A stretch of 64,000 bases of DNA from Acetatifactor sp. (GTDB lineage Bacteria > Bacillota > Clostridia > Lachnospirales > Lachnospiraceae), in NCBI GenBank assembly GCA_016290775.1, contig JAEEVF010000007.1, forward strand, positions 98,071 through 162,070. The letters run 5' to 3'. Below, one piece after another: positions 8,615 through 17,104 of this stretch. The position numbers and the translations under genes were made by a program. Under the pieces are notes generated by a model that made no database searches, was not told the origin of the DNA, and was given only the letters and a program-made list of their open reading frames with translations. Each line of letters begins with the position of its first letter. Position 1 is the stretch's first letter.

Positions 8615-10336
8615 ATGGGATTTCGCGAGCAGTTTCAATTTTGGCTGGAAGATGACGCCTTTGATCAGGCGACCAAGGAGGAGCTACTTTCCATCCGTAA
8701 CAATGAAGCAGAGGTGGAGGACCGGTTCTATAAGGAGCTGGAGTTCGGCACCGGCGGTCTTCGTGGCGTCGTTGGCGCAGGCACGAACCGCATGAATGTT
8801 TATGTCGTGCGCAAGGCAACCCAGGGCCTGGCCAATTATATTCTAAAGCAGGGCACGCAGGCAAAAGGGGTTGCAATCTCCTTTGACAACCGGCGCATGA
8901 GCACGGAATTTGCCGAGGAAACAGCGCTTTGCTTTGCGGCAAACGGCATCAAGGCATATATTTTCGAGAGCCTTCGTCCCACGCCGGAGCTTTCCTTTGC
9001 GCTCAGAACCCTTGGCTGTACGGCTGGCGTCATGGTGACGGCAAGCCACAATCCGCCGGAATATAATGGTTATAAGGTTTATTGGGAGGACGGCGCGCAG
9101 ATCACGGCGCCCCGCGATAAGGAGATCATCGGCGAAGTACGGGCCGTTTCGGATTTCCATGCAGTGAAGACCATGAAAAAGGAGGACGCCATTGCGGCAG
9201 GCCTTTATCAGGTGATCGGCAAGGAGATCGATGACCTGTTCATCGCGGAGTTAAAGAAGCAGATCCTGCATCCCGAGGTGATCCGCGAGATGGCTTCGGA
9301 CATCAAGATTGTTTACACGCCGCTTTGCGGCACTGGCAATAAGCCCGTGCAGAGAGTCCTTGCGGAGCTGGGCTTTCAGAACGTTTACGTGGTGCCGGAG
9401 CAGGAAAACCCTGACCCGAATTTCACGACGCTCGAATACCCCAATCCGGAAGATCCCAAGGCCTTTACTTATGCGCTGCGGCTGGCAAAGGAAAAGGACG
9501 CGGACATTGTGCTTGCGACCGATCCCGACGCAGACCGCCTGGGCGTATATGCAAAGAATGCGAAGACGGGAGAATACGAGGCCTTTACCGGAAACATGTC
9601 CGGCATGCTCCTTGCGGAATATATCCTCCGCGAGCGCACGGCGCTTGGCCTGATGCCGGAAAGACCAGCCATGGTGACGACGATCGTGACCACCAACATG
9701 ACCTTCCCCATCAGCAAGGCCTATGGCGTAAAGCTTATCGAGACCTTGACGGGCTTTAAGTATATTGGCGAGCAGATCAAGTTCTTTGAGGAAGAGCACA
9801 GCTACAATTACGTGTTTGGACTGGAGGAATCCTATGGTTGCCTTGCGGGAACGCATTCGAGGGATAAGGACGCCATCGTGGCGGTGACCTGTCTTTGTGA
9901 GGTGGCGGCTTACTGCAAGAAGCAGGGGAAGACTCTCTGCGACATGATGACGGAAGTATATGAAAAATATGGCTATTTCAAAGAAGGCCAGTATACCATC
10001 ACCATGAAGGGCGCGTCGGGTGCAAAGCAGATCGCTGAGACGATGGAAAAGCTGCGCCAGAACCCGCCGAAGTTCATTGGTGACTGCAAGGTGCTTAGGC
10101 TCCGTGATTATCAAAAGGACGAGATCCTTGACCTTGCGACGGGCGAGAAGGTGCCGACGGGACTTCCGAAGTCCAACGTGCTCTATTTTGAACTTCCAAA
10201 CGATGAGTGGTGCTGCGCAAGACCTTCCGGCACGGAGCCCAAGATTAAGTTTTACATGGGCGTTAAGGGTACGAGCGTGCCCGACGCAAACGCAAGGCTT
10301 TCAAAGCTTACGGAGGATCTGAAGGCACTGATCTGA
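8615..10336 (+). CDS. Alpha-D-phosphohexomutase, copy 2 (paralogue)
   Basis: This 573-residue protein is a clear paralogue of the preceding mutase, with TASHNPPEYNGYK (Ser144), DPDADRLG, GLEESYGCL and RPSGTEPKIK all intact. Both copies therefore look catalytically competent. The start follows GGTGGAGG at 6-7 bases. Two adjacent mutases may differ in preference (glucose versus mannose or glucosamine phosphates). The copies are too diverged to be a recent duplication. Confidence 0.92.
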   Translation: MGFREQFQFWLEDDAFDQATKEELLSIRNNEAEVEDRFYKELEFGTGGLRGVVGAGTNRMNVYVVRKATQGLANYILKQGTQAKGVAISFDNRRMSTEFAEETALCFAANGIKAYIFESLRPTPELSFALRTLGCTAGVMVTASHNPPEYNGYKVYWEDGAQITAPRDKEIIGEVRAVSDFHAVKTMKKEDAIAAGLYQVIGKEIDDLFIAELKKQILHPEVIREMASDIKIVYTPLCGTGNKPVQRVLAELGFQNVYVVPEQENPDPNFTTLEYPNPEDPKAFTYALRLAKEKDADIVLATDPDADRLGVYAKNAKTGEYEAFTGNMSGMLLAEYILRERTALGLMPERPAMVTTIVTTNMTFPISKAYGVKLIETLTGFKYIGEQIKFFEEEHSYNYVFGLEESYGCLAGTHSRDKDAIVAVTCLCEVAAYCKKQGKTLCDMMTEVYEKYGYFKEGQYTITMKGASGAKQIAETMEKLRQNPPKFIGDCKVLRLRDYQKDEILDLATGEKVPTGLPKSNVLYFELPNDEWCCARPSGTEPKIKFYMGVKGTSVPDANARLSKLTEDLKALI

Positions 10337-10404
10337 TGCGAAAATGCTTGAAGGAATGTTGCAAAGACGCGAGAGCAAAGGCTCTAAAGGCATGAAGGGG
10401 AAGC

Positions 10405-11904
10405 ATGGGAAAATTTTCGATCGCGAATCTTAGAAAATTAATATATTACCTGCGACGCAACGGCCTTCGCAGCACCTTTCACGCGGCCAAGGAAAGGCTT
10501 GGAGAGACTGAGAAGTACGAGTATCACGAGCTCTCTGCACAGGAACGCGAGGAGTTGACCTCGCAGGCCGAGGAGATGGTCGCAAAGTGGAAGGCAAAGG
10601 GACAAAGCGTGCCCAAGTTTTCCATTTTGGTGCCGGCTTACCGTACGAACCCCGTATTCCTCAAGGAATTGGTGGCATCGGTCTGTGATCAGGTTTACCC
10701 TTATTGGGAGCTTCTCATTTTGGATGCAACGGAGGATGACAGCGTTCGCAAGGCGCTTTCGGAGTGCGACGGCGACGCGGGCATTCGCTACGTGCATCTG
10801 CCTTTCAACGGAGGCATTTCAGAGAATACGAATGCCGGGATTTCTTACGTGACCGGAGATTACGTGGGGTTACTCGACCACGACGACATACTTACGCCGG
10901 ATGCTCTGTATGAGATGGCGATGGCCATTCGCGGCGAGACGAAGGACGGCTTGGAAGGGAGTCTGCGCACGCCGCTGGTGGTATATTCGGACGAGGATAA
11001 GTGGGACGGTGCGAAGGAATATTATGATCTAAACCGCAAGGAAGATTTTAACTTAGATCTCTTGCTGTCGAATAATTACGTCTGCCATTTTCTTGTGATG
11101 GAGCGAGAGCTTTTCTGCAAGCTAAAGCTCCGGAAGGACTTTGACGGCGCACAGGATTATGACCTGATCCTGCGGGCCACGGCAGAGCTGATCACGCGCG
11201 CGAAAAGCTCGTGGGGATCGGAGGTGGAGATGGTGCAGCAGTCCATCCGCCACGTGCCCAAGGTGCTTTATCACTGGCGGTGTCACAAGGCATCCACGGC
11301 GGAAAATCCGGGGAGCAAGGCATATGCCTACGAGGCCGGAAAGCGTGCCCTACAGGACTTTGCGGACGGGCAGGGGTGGAATGCCAAGGCGCAGGACCTA
11401 AAGCATTTGGGGTTCTATCGGCTTGATTATCTTTCGGAGAAGGCGAAGGAAGCAGGTGCGGCCGGCGAAGGATCTGCAGCGCCTGGCGAGGCAGTTCTTG
11501 CGATCTTGGAAAACCGCGAGGACGTTGGCGCGGTCGGCGGAAAGATCTACCAAAAGACGGGCGGCGGGAACGTCGTTGCCGGCGGACGCATGGCAGAGGA
11601 TGGCTCCGTGTACTACGAGGGCCTGAAGGAGGAATTCAGCGGTTATCTGCATCGCGGCGTGCTCACGCAGGATGCGGAGGCGGTGGACCTGCGTTGCATC
11701 TACGTTTCTAAGAAAAACCGGTCGCTCTTTCAGAAAACCGTGGGCGTTCCATATGTTACCGACAAGGCCACGGGCGCCTTTGACGTAAAGGCTTTGCCGG
11801 CGGATGCAGACCTTAGAAGCTTAAGCCTTCGTTTCTGCAAGGCTCTCCGGGAAGAGGGACAAAGGATTCTTTGGGACCCGAACATTACGAAGTATCTTTC
11901 TTGA
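10405..11904 (+). CDS. GT2 family glycosyltransferase
   Basis: A 499-residue protein with one GT2 domain starting near residue 72 (FSILVPAYRTNPVFLKELV) and a GLLDHDDIL donor/metal motif (DHDD at 158-161). The N-terminal half resembles the first domain of the tandem GT2 protein at 4846-6810. The C-terminal third is related to a GT2 domain but lacks a full active site, ending in a short segment with no DxD motif. It may be a partly decayed two-domain enzyme or an enzyme with an accessory C-terminal module. SD AGGGGAAGC precedes the ATG. Confidence 0.82.
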   Translation: MGKFSIANLRKLIYYLRRNGLRSTFHAAKERLGETEKYEYHELSAQEREELTSQAEEMVAKWKAKGQSVPKFSILVPAYRTNPVFLKELVASVCDQVYPYWELLILDATEDDSVRKALSECDGDAGIRYVHLPFNGGISENTNAGISYVTGDYVGLLDHDDILTPDALYEMAMAIRGETKDGLEGSLRTPLVVYSDEDKWDGAKEYYDLNRKEDFNLDLLLSNNYVCHFLVMERELFCKLKLRKDFDGAQDYDLILRATAELITRAKSSWGSEVEMVQQSIRHVPKVLYHWRCHKASTAENPGSKAYAYEAGKRALQDFADGQGWNAKAQDLKHLGFYRLDYLSEKAKEAGAAGEGSAAPGEAVLAILENREDVGAVGGKIYQKTGGGNVVAGGRMAEDGSVYYEGLKEEFSGYLHRGVLTQDAEAVDLRCIYVSKKNRSLFQKTVGVPYVTDKATGAFDVKALPADADLRSLSLRFCKALREEGQRILWDPNITKYLS

Positions 11905-11926
11905 ACAAAATAAAAGGATTGAAAAC

Positions 11927-12907
11927 ATGGCATTAGTTACGGTGGTCATTCCCAATTATCAGGGGATCAAGTTCATAGAGGGGTGCCTTTCTTCCCTGCT
12001 TTCGCAGGAAGAGGGAACGCCGCCTTACGAGGTGTTGGTCGTGGACAATGCTTCGGATGACGGGAGCGTGGAGGTGATCCGCGAAAAGTTCCCGGAGGTG
12101 CGTTTGATCTGCCTCGAGGAAAACACGGGCTTTTGTCATGCCGTGAACGTGGGGATCCAAAACAGTGAGAGCCCCTACGTGCTGCTCCTGAACAATGACA
12201 CGAAGGTGGCATCTGATTTTGTGAAGAGCTTATGGCTTGCGATCCTGGAAGGTGAGGGAGACCCGGAACACAAGGTCTTTGCGGTCAGCGCGGCCATGCT
12301 CACTTGGGACAAGCCAGAGATCTTAGACGGCGCCGGAGACATTTACACGATCTTTGGATGGGCGCTTGCAAGGGGCAAGGGAAAGCCCTATGCGCAATAT
12401 GAAAAACGGGAGAGAGTCTTTTCCGCCTGCGGCGGCGCAGCTATCTACCGCCGCGAGGTGTTTGTCGAGATCGGATTGTTTGACGAAAATCATTTTGCAT
12501 ATTTAGAGGACCTGGACCTTGGATGGCGCGCGAACCTTCGCGGCTATTTGAACCTATACGAGCCGAAGGCAAGGGTGCTCCACTATGGCAGTGCCTCCAC
12601 CGGTGCGCGATACAATGCCTGGAAAACAAGGCGTGCCGCGGCAAACAGCATTTACGTCATTTCGAAAAATCTCCCGCTTTTGCTGAAGGTTCTTCACTTC
12701 CCGTTCCTTCTTGCAGGGTTTGTCATCAAGCAGATCTTCTTTGCGAGAAAGCGGCTCGGGAAGGCATATTTTCAGGGCATTATGGATGGCCTGCGCCTGA
12801 GTTTTTCCGAGGAGGGAAGGAAGAGAAAGCTGCGGTTCCAAAAGAAGCATTTTCAGGATTATCTGAGAGTGGAAGGAGAACTCCTTACGGGGATTTTCCG
12901 AAGATAG
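11927..12907 (+). CDS. GT2 glycosyltransferase, rhamnosyltransferase-like
   Basis: A 326-residue single-domain GT2 enzyme: VTVVIPNYQGIKFIEGCLSS at the N-terminus, LLLNNDTKVA near residue 88, and EDLDLGWRANLRG in the acceptor region. The domain order and the C-terminal hydrophobic/basic segment (about 240-290) resemble WbbL-type dTDP-Rha:lipid-linked GlcNAc rhamnosyltransferases, which act at the membrane face. The donor is inferred only from this resemblance. It is the last gene of the first polysaccharide operon segment and is followed by a terminator. Confidence 0.8.
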   Translation: MALVTVVIPNYQGIKFIEGCLSSLLSQEEGTPPYEVLVVDNASDDGSVEVIREKFPEVRLICLEENTGFCHAVNVGIQNSESPYVLLLNNDTKVASDFVKSLWLAILEGEGDPEHKVFAVSAAMLTWDKPEILDGAGDIYTIFGWALARGKGKPYAQYEKRERVFSACGGAAIYRREVFVEIGLFDENHFAYLEDLDLGWRANLRGYLNLYEPKARVLHYGSASTGARYNAWKTRRAAANSIYVISKNLPLLLKVLHFPFLLAGFVIKQIFFARKRLGKAYFQGIMDGLRLSFSEEGRKRKLRFQKKHFQDYLRVEGELLTGIFRR

Positions 12908-12937
12908 AGAATTGAAAAAAGACAAAACAGGCAAAAA

Positions 12938-12974
12938 AAGAAGGTACTCGCTTATTCGGCGAGTGCCTTCTTTT
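12938..12974. terminator. Bidirectional rho-independent terminator
   Basis: A 14-bp stem with one T-G pair (AAGAAGGTACTCGC / GCGAGTGCCTTCTT) has A-runs on the left and T-runs on the right. It can stop the rightward glycosyltransferase operon and the leftward DUF1622 gene, whose stop codon lies inside it. Confidence 0.8.
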
Positions 12975-13287
12975 CATTTTTGATCTCCCAGTGGATCAGG
13001 AAGGTAAGTGCGGCGCGCAGCATGATGATGGCACCCAGGATCCCGAGCTCAGCCCAGTCGCGGACCACCACGGTTCGAAGCACCTCACCGCCCAGCTTGA
13101 ACTCCAACGCAAGTGCGATGCCCTGCGCCAGGCGAAGACGGATCGAAGCGTCCTTTTTGACCCACAGAACAAAGCATTTTACGGCAGTATATACCAAAAT
13201 GCAGATGCCGAAAAACTCGAGCAGCAAGGTCGAGAATTCGACGAAATATCGAAGGACCATCTGTGCATTTCCATAAATGATATCCAT
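12952..13287 (-). CDS. DUF1622 family membrane protein
   Basis: A 111-residue protein with about three hydrophobic segments (residues ~15-38, ~50-62 and ~78-98) and the conserved RLRLAQGIALALEFKLGGEVLRT core of the DUF1622 family. Function is unknown; family members are small inner-membrane proteins. It is transcribed opposite to its neighbours, with a very strong GGAGGGGGG ribosome-binding site. Confidence 0.8.
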   Translation of the reverse strand: MDIIYGNAQMVLRYFVEFSTLLLEFFGICILVYTAVKCFVLWVKKDASIRLRLAQGIALALEFKLGGEVLRTVVVRDWAELGILGAIIMLRAALTFLIHWEIKNEKKALAE

Positions 13288-13362
13288 AAGTCCCCCCTCC
13301 CTTCTACAAGTATTATAGCGTTTCTTTGGGAAAATTTCAATTGAAGGATGCGAGAGGAAGCT

Positions 13363-13404
13363 AATTCTTAATTTCTCTTAAGAATTATATTCATAAATTC
13401 TTAA
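13363..13404. promoter_or_regulatory. Three perfect AATTCTTAA half-sites (candidate operator)
   Basis: AATTCTTAA occurs at 13363-13371, inverted at 13378-13386, and direct again at 13396-13404, forming two overlapping perfect 9-bp inverted repeats with 6- and 9-base spacers. The last half-site ends one base before the -35 element of the promoter below, a typical position for a transcription-factor site. Confidence 0.6.
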
Positions 13405-13405
13405 A

Positions 13406-13434
13406 TTGCGGTTTGTTTGGGCACGTCATATAAT
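13406..13434 (+). promoter_or_regulatory. Sigma-A type promoter for the sugar-transferase/LCP operon
   Basis: The -35 TTGCGG (13406-13411) and -10 TATAAT (13429-13434) are separated by exactly 17 bp. It lies about 70 bp before the next ATG and opens a new transcription unit after the convergent DUF1622 gene. Confidence 0.6.
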
Positions 13435-13503
13435 GATTTTGATAACTAAAGTGAGCATGGAAGATCATGAGAGGGAAAGTCACCGGGGGCTTTCGGGCAA
13501 GAT

Positions 13504-14910
13504 ATGATAAAGGACAATCAAAAGGTTTTTAACAGATTGCTTGTTTTGATCGATGCCATGATCACGGCTGCCTCGCTGATCCTGGGATATGTCATTAAGT
13601 TTTACGTTTTGTTGAACGGCCCCGGGATCGGTGTCCTCCCGTTGCGGGATTATGTTTATCTGCTGGTGTTCATCATACCGGGATACATGATCCTTTATAT
13701 CGCTTTGGGGGTTTACACGCCAAAGCGTACCGTGAAAAGGCGCTTTGAGATCTTCGACGTCATCAAGGCCAATACCGTGGGAATGGCGGCGCTGATCATC
13801 ATCATTTTCATGGTGCTAAAGGAAGTAAATTATGCCAGATCCGTGCTGGCATTGTTTTATGTTCTGAACATATTTCTGACGTCGTTGTCCCGCGTGGTCC
13901 TTCGAAAAGGCCTGCAGACGATCCGAACGAAAGGCTACAACGTTAAGCACATCCTGCTCGTGGGGTATTCCCGCGCGGCAGAGGAATATGTCAATCGCAT
14001 CTTGGAGAATCCGCAGTGGGGATATTCCGTCAGCGGTTTTCTGGATGATCACGTTCCCGTGGGGACGAAGTACAAGGGAGTTCCCGTGCAGGGAACCATC
14101 GAAGCACTTCAAAAGACGCTGGAGGAACATGATTGGGATGAGGTGGCGATCACCCTTTCCCTTCGCGATTATGATTACCTCGGCGAGATCGTGGGCATCT
14201 GCGAAAAGTCAGGCGTGCACACGAAGTTCATTCCGGATTACAACAGCCTGATCCCGACCAGACCATACACGGAGGACCTGATGGGCCTTCCGGTGATCAA
14301 CATCCGCTACGTGCCGCTCACCAACACGGGGAACGCGCTGATCAAGCGGTGGGCGGACATTCTGGCAGCATTGTTTGGGATCATCGTGACGTCGCCCGCA
14401 ATGCTGATCTGTGCGATCTTGGTCAAGCTCAGCAGTCCCGGACCGATCATCTTTAAGCAAGAGAGAGTCGGGCTTCACAACAAGCCGTTTTACATGTATA
14501 AATTCCGCAGCATGGTGCAGCAGGCACCCTCCGAGGAAAAGAAGGCCTGGACGGTCCGCGATGACCCGAGGGTGACGCCGGTGGGGCGGTTCATGAGGAA
14601 GACAAGCCTGGATGAGCTCCCGCAGTTCTTTAACATCCTGAAGGGTGACATGAGTCTGGTGGGGCCGAGGCCGGAAAGACCTTTGTTTGTGGAGAAGTTC
14701 AAGGAGGAGATCCCGAGGTACATGGTCAAGCACCAGGTGCGTCCCGGCCTTACGGGATGGGCGCAGGTGAATGGTTACCGCGGCGACACCTCGATCCGCA
14801 AGCGCATCGAATATGATATCTACTACATCGAGAATTGGACCGTCTGGTTTGACGTCAAGATCATCATCATGACGTTTTTCACAGGGTTTATCAATAAAAA
14901 CGCATATTAA
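13504..14910 (+). CDS. Polyprenyl-phosphate sugar-1-phosphate transferase (initiating transferase)
   Basis: A 468-residue polyisoprenyl-phosphate hexose-1-phosphate transferase of the WcaJ/WbaP type. Four or more N-terminal transmembrane segments (first ~115 residues) precede a nucleotide-binding-like middle domain (about 145-260). The C-terminal transferase domain contains FKQERVG, FYMYKFRSM, TSLDELPQFFNILKGDMSL and VGPRPE, the family catalytic signature. It transfers a sugar phosphate from a UDP-sugar to undecaprenyl phosphate, the first step of surface glycan assembly. The ATG lacks a strong ribosome-binding site; the upstream GGGGGC is poor. Confidence 0.92.
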   Translation: MIKDNQKVFNRLLVLIDAMITAASLILGYVIKFYVLLNGPGIGVLPLRDYVYLLVFIIPGYMILYIALGVYTPKRTVKRRFEIFDVIKANTVGMAALIIIIFMVLKEVNYARSVLALFYVLNIFLTSLSRVVLRKGLQTIRTKGYNVKHILLVGYSRAAEEYVNRILENPQWGYSVSGFLDDHVPVGTKYKGVPVQGTIEALQKTLEEHDWDEVAITLSLRDYDYLGEIVGICEKSGVHTKFIPDYNSLIPTRPYTEDLMGLPVINIRYVPLTNTGNALIKRWADILAALFGIIVTSPAMLICAILVKLSSPGPIIFKQERVGLHNKPFYMYKFRSMVQQAPSEEKKAWTVRDDPRVTPVGRFMRKTSLDELPQFFNILKGDMSLVGPRPERPLFVEKFKEEIPRYMVKHQVRPGLTGWAQVNGYRGDTSIRKRIEYDIYYIENWTVWFDVKIIIMTFFTGFINKNAY

Positions 14911-14938
14911 GTTCTTGGAAGAAATGGGAGAAAGAAGA

Positions 14939-16060
14939 ATGGCAAGGAACGGAAAAAAGAAAAAAACTACAAGGATCGTCATCATCATGGCGGAGCTGAT
15001 CGTACTTGCGATCCTCGGCGGATTGTGCTATGTCGTGGTGAGAGCCTTTGGCAACAATGAAGGCGGCGAGGAAGGCATTTCCTTCGTAAAGCTCGAGGAG
15101 GAAAAGCTTGAGATCGCGCAGGAAGTGAAGCAGAACGAAGTGATGAAGGGCTATATGAACGTTGCCTGCTTTGGCGTGGACATCAGCCGCGAGAAGAAGG
15201 ATGAGACAGGTACGACCGTGGGTCTCCTTCCCGCAAATGACCTGCGCAGAAGCGGTCTGTTAAAGGGCTTTCGCAGTGACACCATCATGATCTGCAGCGT
15301 AAACATGGACAATGGCGACATCAAGCTCGTCAGCGTATATCGTGATACGTTCCTGAACACCGGCGACACCTATAGCAAGTGTAACGCGGCATATTCCAAG
15401 GGCGGCGCAGAGGCAGCAGTGAAGATGCTCAATACCAACCTTGACATGGACATTGAGAACTTCGTGACCGTAAGCTACTGGGCACTGGTTGGCGTCATCG
15501 ATGCAGTCGGCGGCGTGAACATCGACGTGGACAGCAAGGAGCTGGTTCACCTGAACAACTACGGTAAGTGCATTGGCGACACCATGAACGTGTCTTACAC
15601 GAAGGTGGCGAGCCCCGGATATCAGAAGCTGAACGGCATGCAGGCAGCTGCTTACTGCCGTATCCGTTACGTCGGCAACGACTTCGCTCGTACCGCTCGT
15701 CAGCGTGAGGTGATCAAGGCGATCGAGGAAGAAGCAAAGAAGGCTGACCTCAATACCCTTTTGGATGCATTCAACGCAGTGCAGTCCGACATCTACACCA
15801 GCATTCAGTCCGATGAGATCATCAAGCTCATCACTCACATCAATGACTATAAGATCGTAGACGAGGGTGGTTTCCCTCAGGAGGAAGGATATTCCGTAAA
15901 GAATATGGGCGCGAAGGGTAGCTGCATCGTGCCGGAAGATCTTGAATCCAACGTAAAGTGGCTCCACAAGTTCCTTTTTGGCGAGGATGATTACACCGTG
16001 ACCAACAACGTAAAGGAATACAGCAAGTACATCAAGAATTTCTCTGCAAAGTATAACTAA
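14939..16060 (+). CDS. LytR-CpsA-Psr (LCP) family glycopolymer-peptidoglycan ligase
   Basis: About 373 residues from the ATG at 14939, chosen because GGGAGAAAG precedes it; an upstream TTG at 14915 is less likely. A basic N-terminus (KKKKTTR) precedes one transmembrane helix (about residues 14-36). The LCP domain shows RSDTIMICSVN, VSVYRDTFL, the central AVGGVNIDVD and RIRYVGNDFARTARQREVI with its conserved Arg residues. LCP enzymes attach lipid-linked glycopolymers to cell-wall MurNAc outside the membrane. The position straight after the initiating transferase makes it the probable attachment enzyme for this polysaccharide. Confidence 0.93.
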   Translation: MARNGKKKKTTRIVIIMAELIVLAILGGLCYVVVRAFGNNEGGEEGISFVKLEEEKLEIAQEVKQNEVMKGYMNVACFGVDISREKKDETGTTVGLLPANDLRRSGLLKGFRSDTIMICSVNMDNGDIKLVSVYRDTFLNTGDTYSKCNAAYSKGGAEAAVKMLNTNLDMDIENFVTVSYWALVGVIDAVGGVNIDVDSKELVHLNNYGKCIGDTMNVSYTKVASPGYQKLNGMQAAAYCRIRYVGNDFARTARQREVIKAIEEEAKKADLNTLLDAFNAVQSDIYTSIQSDEIIKLITHINDYKIVDEGGFPQEEGYSVKNMGAKGSCIVPEDLESNVKWLHKFLFGEDDYTVTNNVKEYSKYIKNFSAKYN

Positions 16061-16062
16061 GC

Positions 16063-16986
16063 ATGAAAATCGACGTCATTATTCCAACCTACAAGCCGGG
16101 AGAGGAGCTGTTTGAGCTTCTGTCCCGCCTTGAAAGACAAACGCTTCCCGTATCGAGGATCCACCTTGTGAACACGGAGAAGGCATATTTTGACAAGCTG
16201 ACAAAGGGGATGGACCTTTCCAAGGACTATCCCCGTGTTTTCGTTTCGCATATCGGAAAGAAGGAGTTTGATCATGGCGGAACGAGAAGGGCGGCCGTGG
16301 AATCGTCTGACGCGGACGTGTTTGTCATGCTGACGCAGGATGCGATGCCGGTGGATGATCGACTATTGGAGAATCTTACGAAGGATCTGTCGGGGGACGT
16401 GGCAGTGGCCTACGGGCGGCAGCTCCCGCGCAGGGATTCGGGCGTACTCGAGCGTATCTCCAGGCAGTTTAATTACCCTGACAAGTCTGTGGTCAAGGGG
16501 CGCTTGGACATGGAAAAGCTTGGCATCAAGACCTTTTTTTGCTCCAACGTGTGCGCAGCCTATCGCAGGGACGTTTATGACAAGCTTGGCGGGTTCATTC
16601 CCCGCACGATCTTCAATGAGGACATGATCTACGCCGGGACGGCGGTGCTGAATGGATGGAAGATCGCATATGAAGCAGACGCAATGGTGATCCATTCGCA
16701 CAATTACTCCTGCATGCAGCAGTTCCACCGCAATTTTGACCTTGGCGTGTCCCAGGCGGAGTACCCTGAAATCTTTGGCGCGGTGAAGTCAGAGGCGGAA
16801 GGGAAAAAGCTTGTGAGGTCCACGGTGCGTGCCTTAAGGGACCGCGGTCAGATTGGCAAGATCCCGTACTTTTTCCTGCAAACTTGCTTCAAATATGCAG
16901 GGTATCGATTGGGGAAAAGACATAAAAAACTGCCGAAATGGCTGATCTTATGGGCTTCGGACAATAAAGCCTATTGGAAAAAATAA
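16063..16986 (+). CDS. GT2 family glycosyltransferase, rhamnosyltransferase-like
   Basis: A 307-residue GT2 enzyme (MKIDVIIPTYKPGEELFELL), with VMLTQDAMPVDD as donor/metal region and a FNEDMIYAG acceptor motif. It starts two bases after the LCP stop codon, so translation is probably coupled. The C-terminal region carries a basic amphipathic helix, suggesting peripheral membrane attachment. The donor sugar is not determinable. Confidence 0.82.
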   Translation: MKIDVIIPTYKPGEELFELLSRLERQTLPVSRIHLVNTEKAYFDKLTKGMDLSKDYPRVFVSHIGKKEFDHGGTRRAAVESSDADVFVMLTQDAMPVDDRLLENLTKDLSGDVAVAYGRQLPRRDSGVLERISRQFNYPDKSVVKGRLDMEKLGIKTFFCSNVCAAYRRDVYDKLGGFIPRTIFNEDMIYAGTAVLNGWKIAYEADAMVIHSHNYSCMQQFHRNFDLGVSQAEYPEIFGAVKSEAEGKKLVRSTVRALRDRGQIGKIPYFFLQTCFKYAGYRLGKRHKKLPKWLILWASDNKAYWKK

Positions 16987-17041
16987 TACCAAATCAACAC
17001 AGAACGAACACAAAACGTTCACAAACGAAATTTATACTTAG

Positions 17042-17083
17042 GTCCATAAGCAGGAGAAAAGCTTGCTTATGGACTTATTTTTT
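17042..17083 (+). terminator. Rho-independent terminator after the GT2 gene
   Basis: A perfect 11-bp stem (GTCCATAAGCA / TGCTTATGGAC), an 11-base loop and a following TTATTTTTT run. It separates the glycan operon from the HtrA gene, whose ribosome-binding site follows within ~10 bases. Confidence 0.85.
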
Positions 17084-17104
17084 GCAGGAAAGAAGGAGAA
17101 AGCT

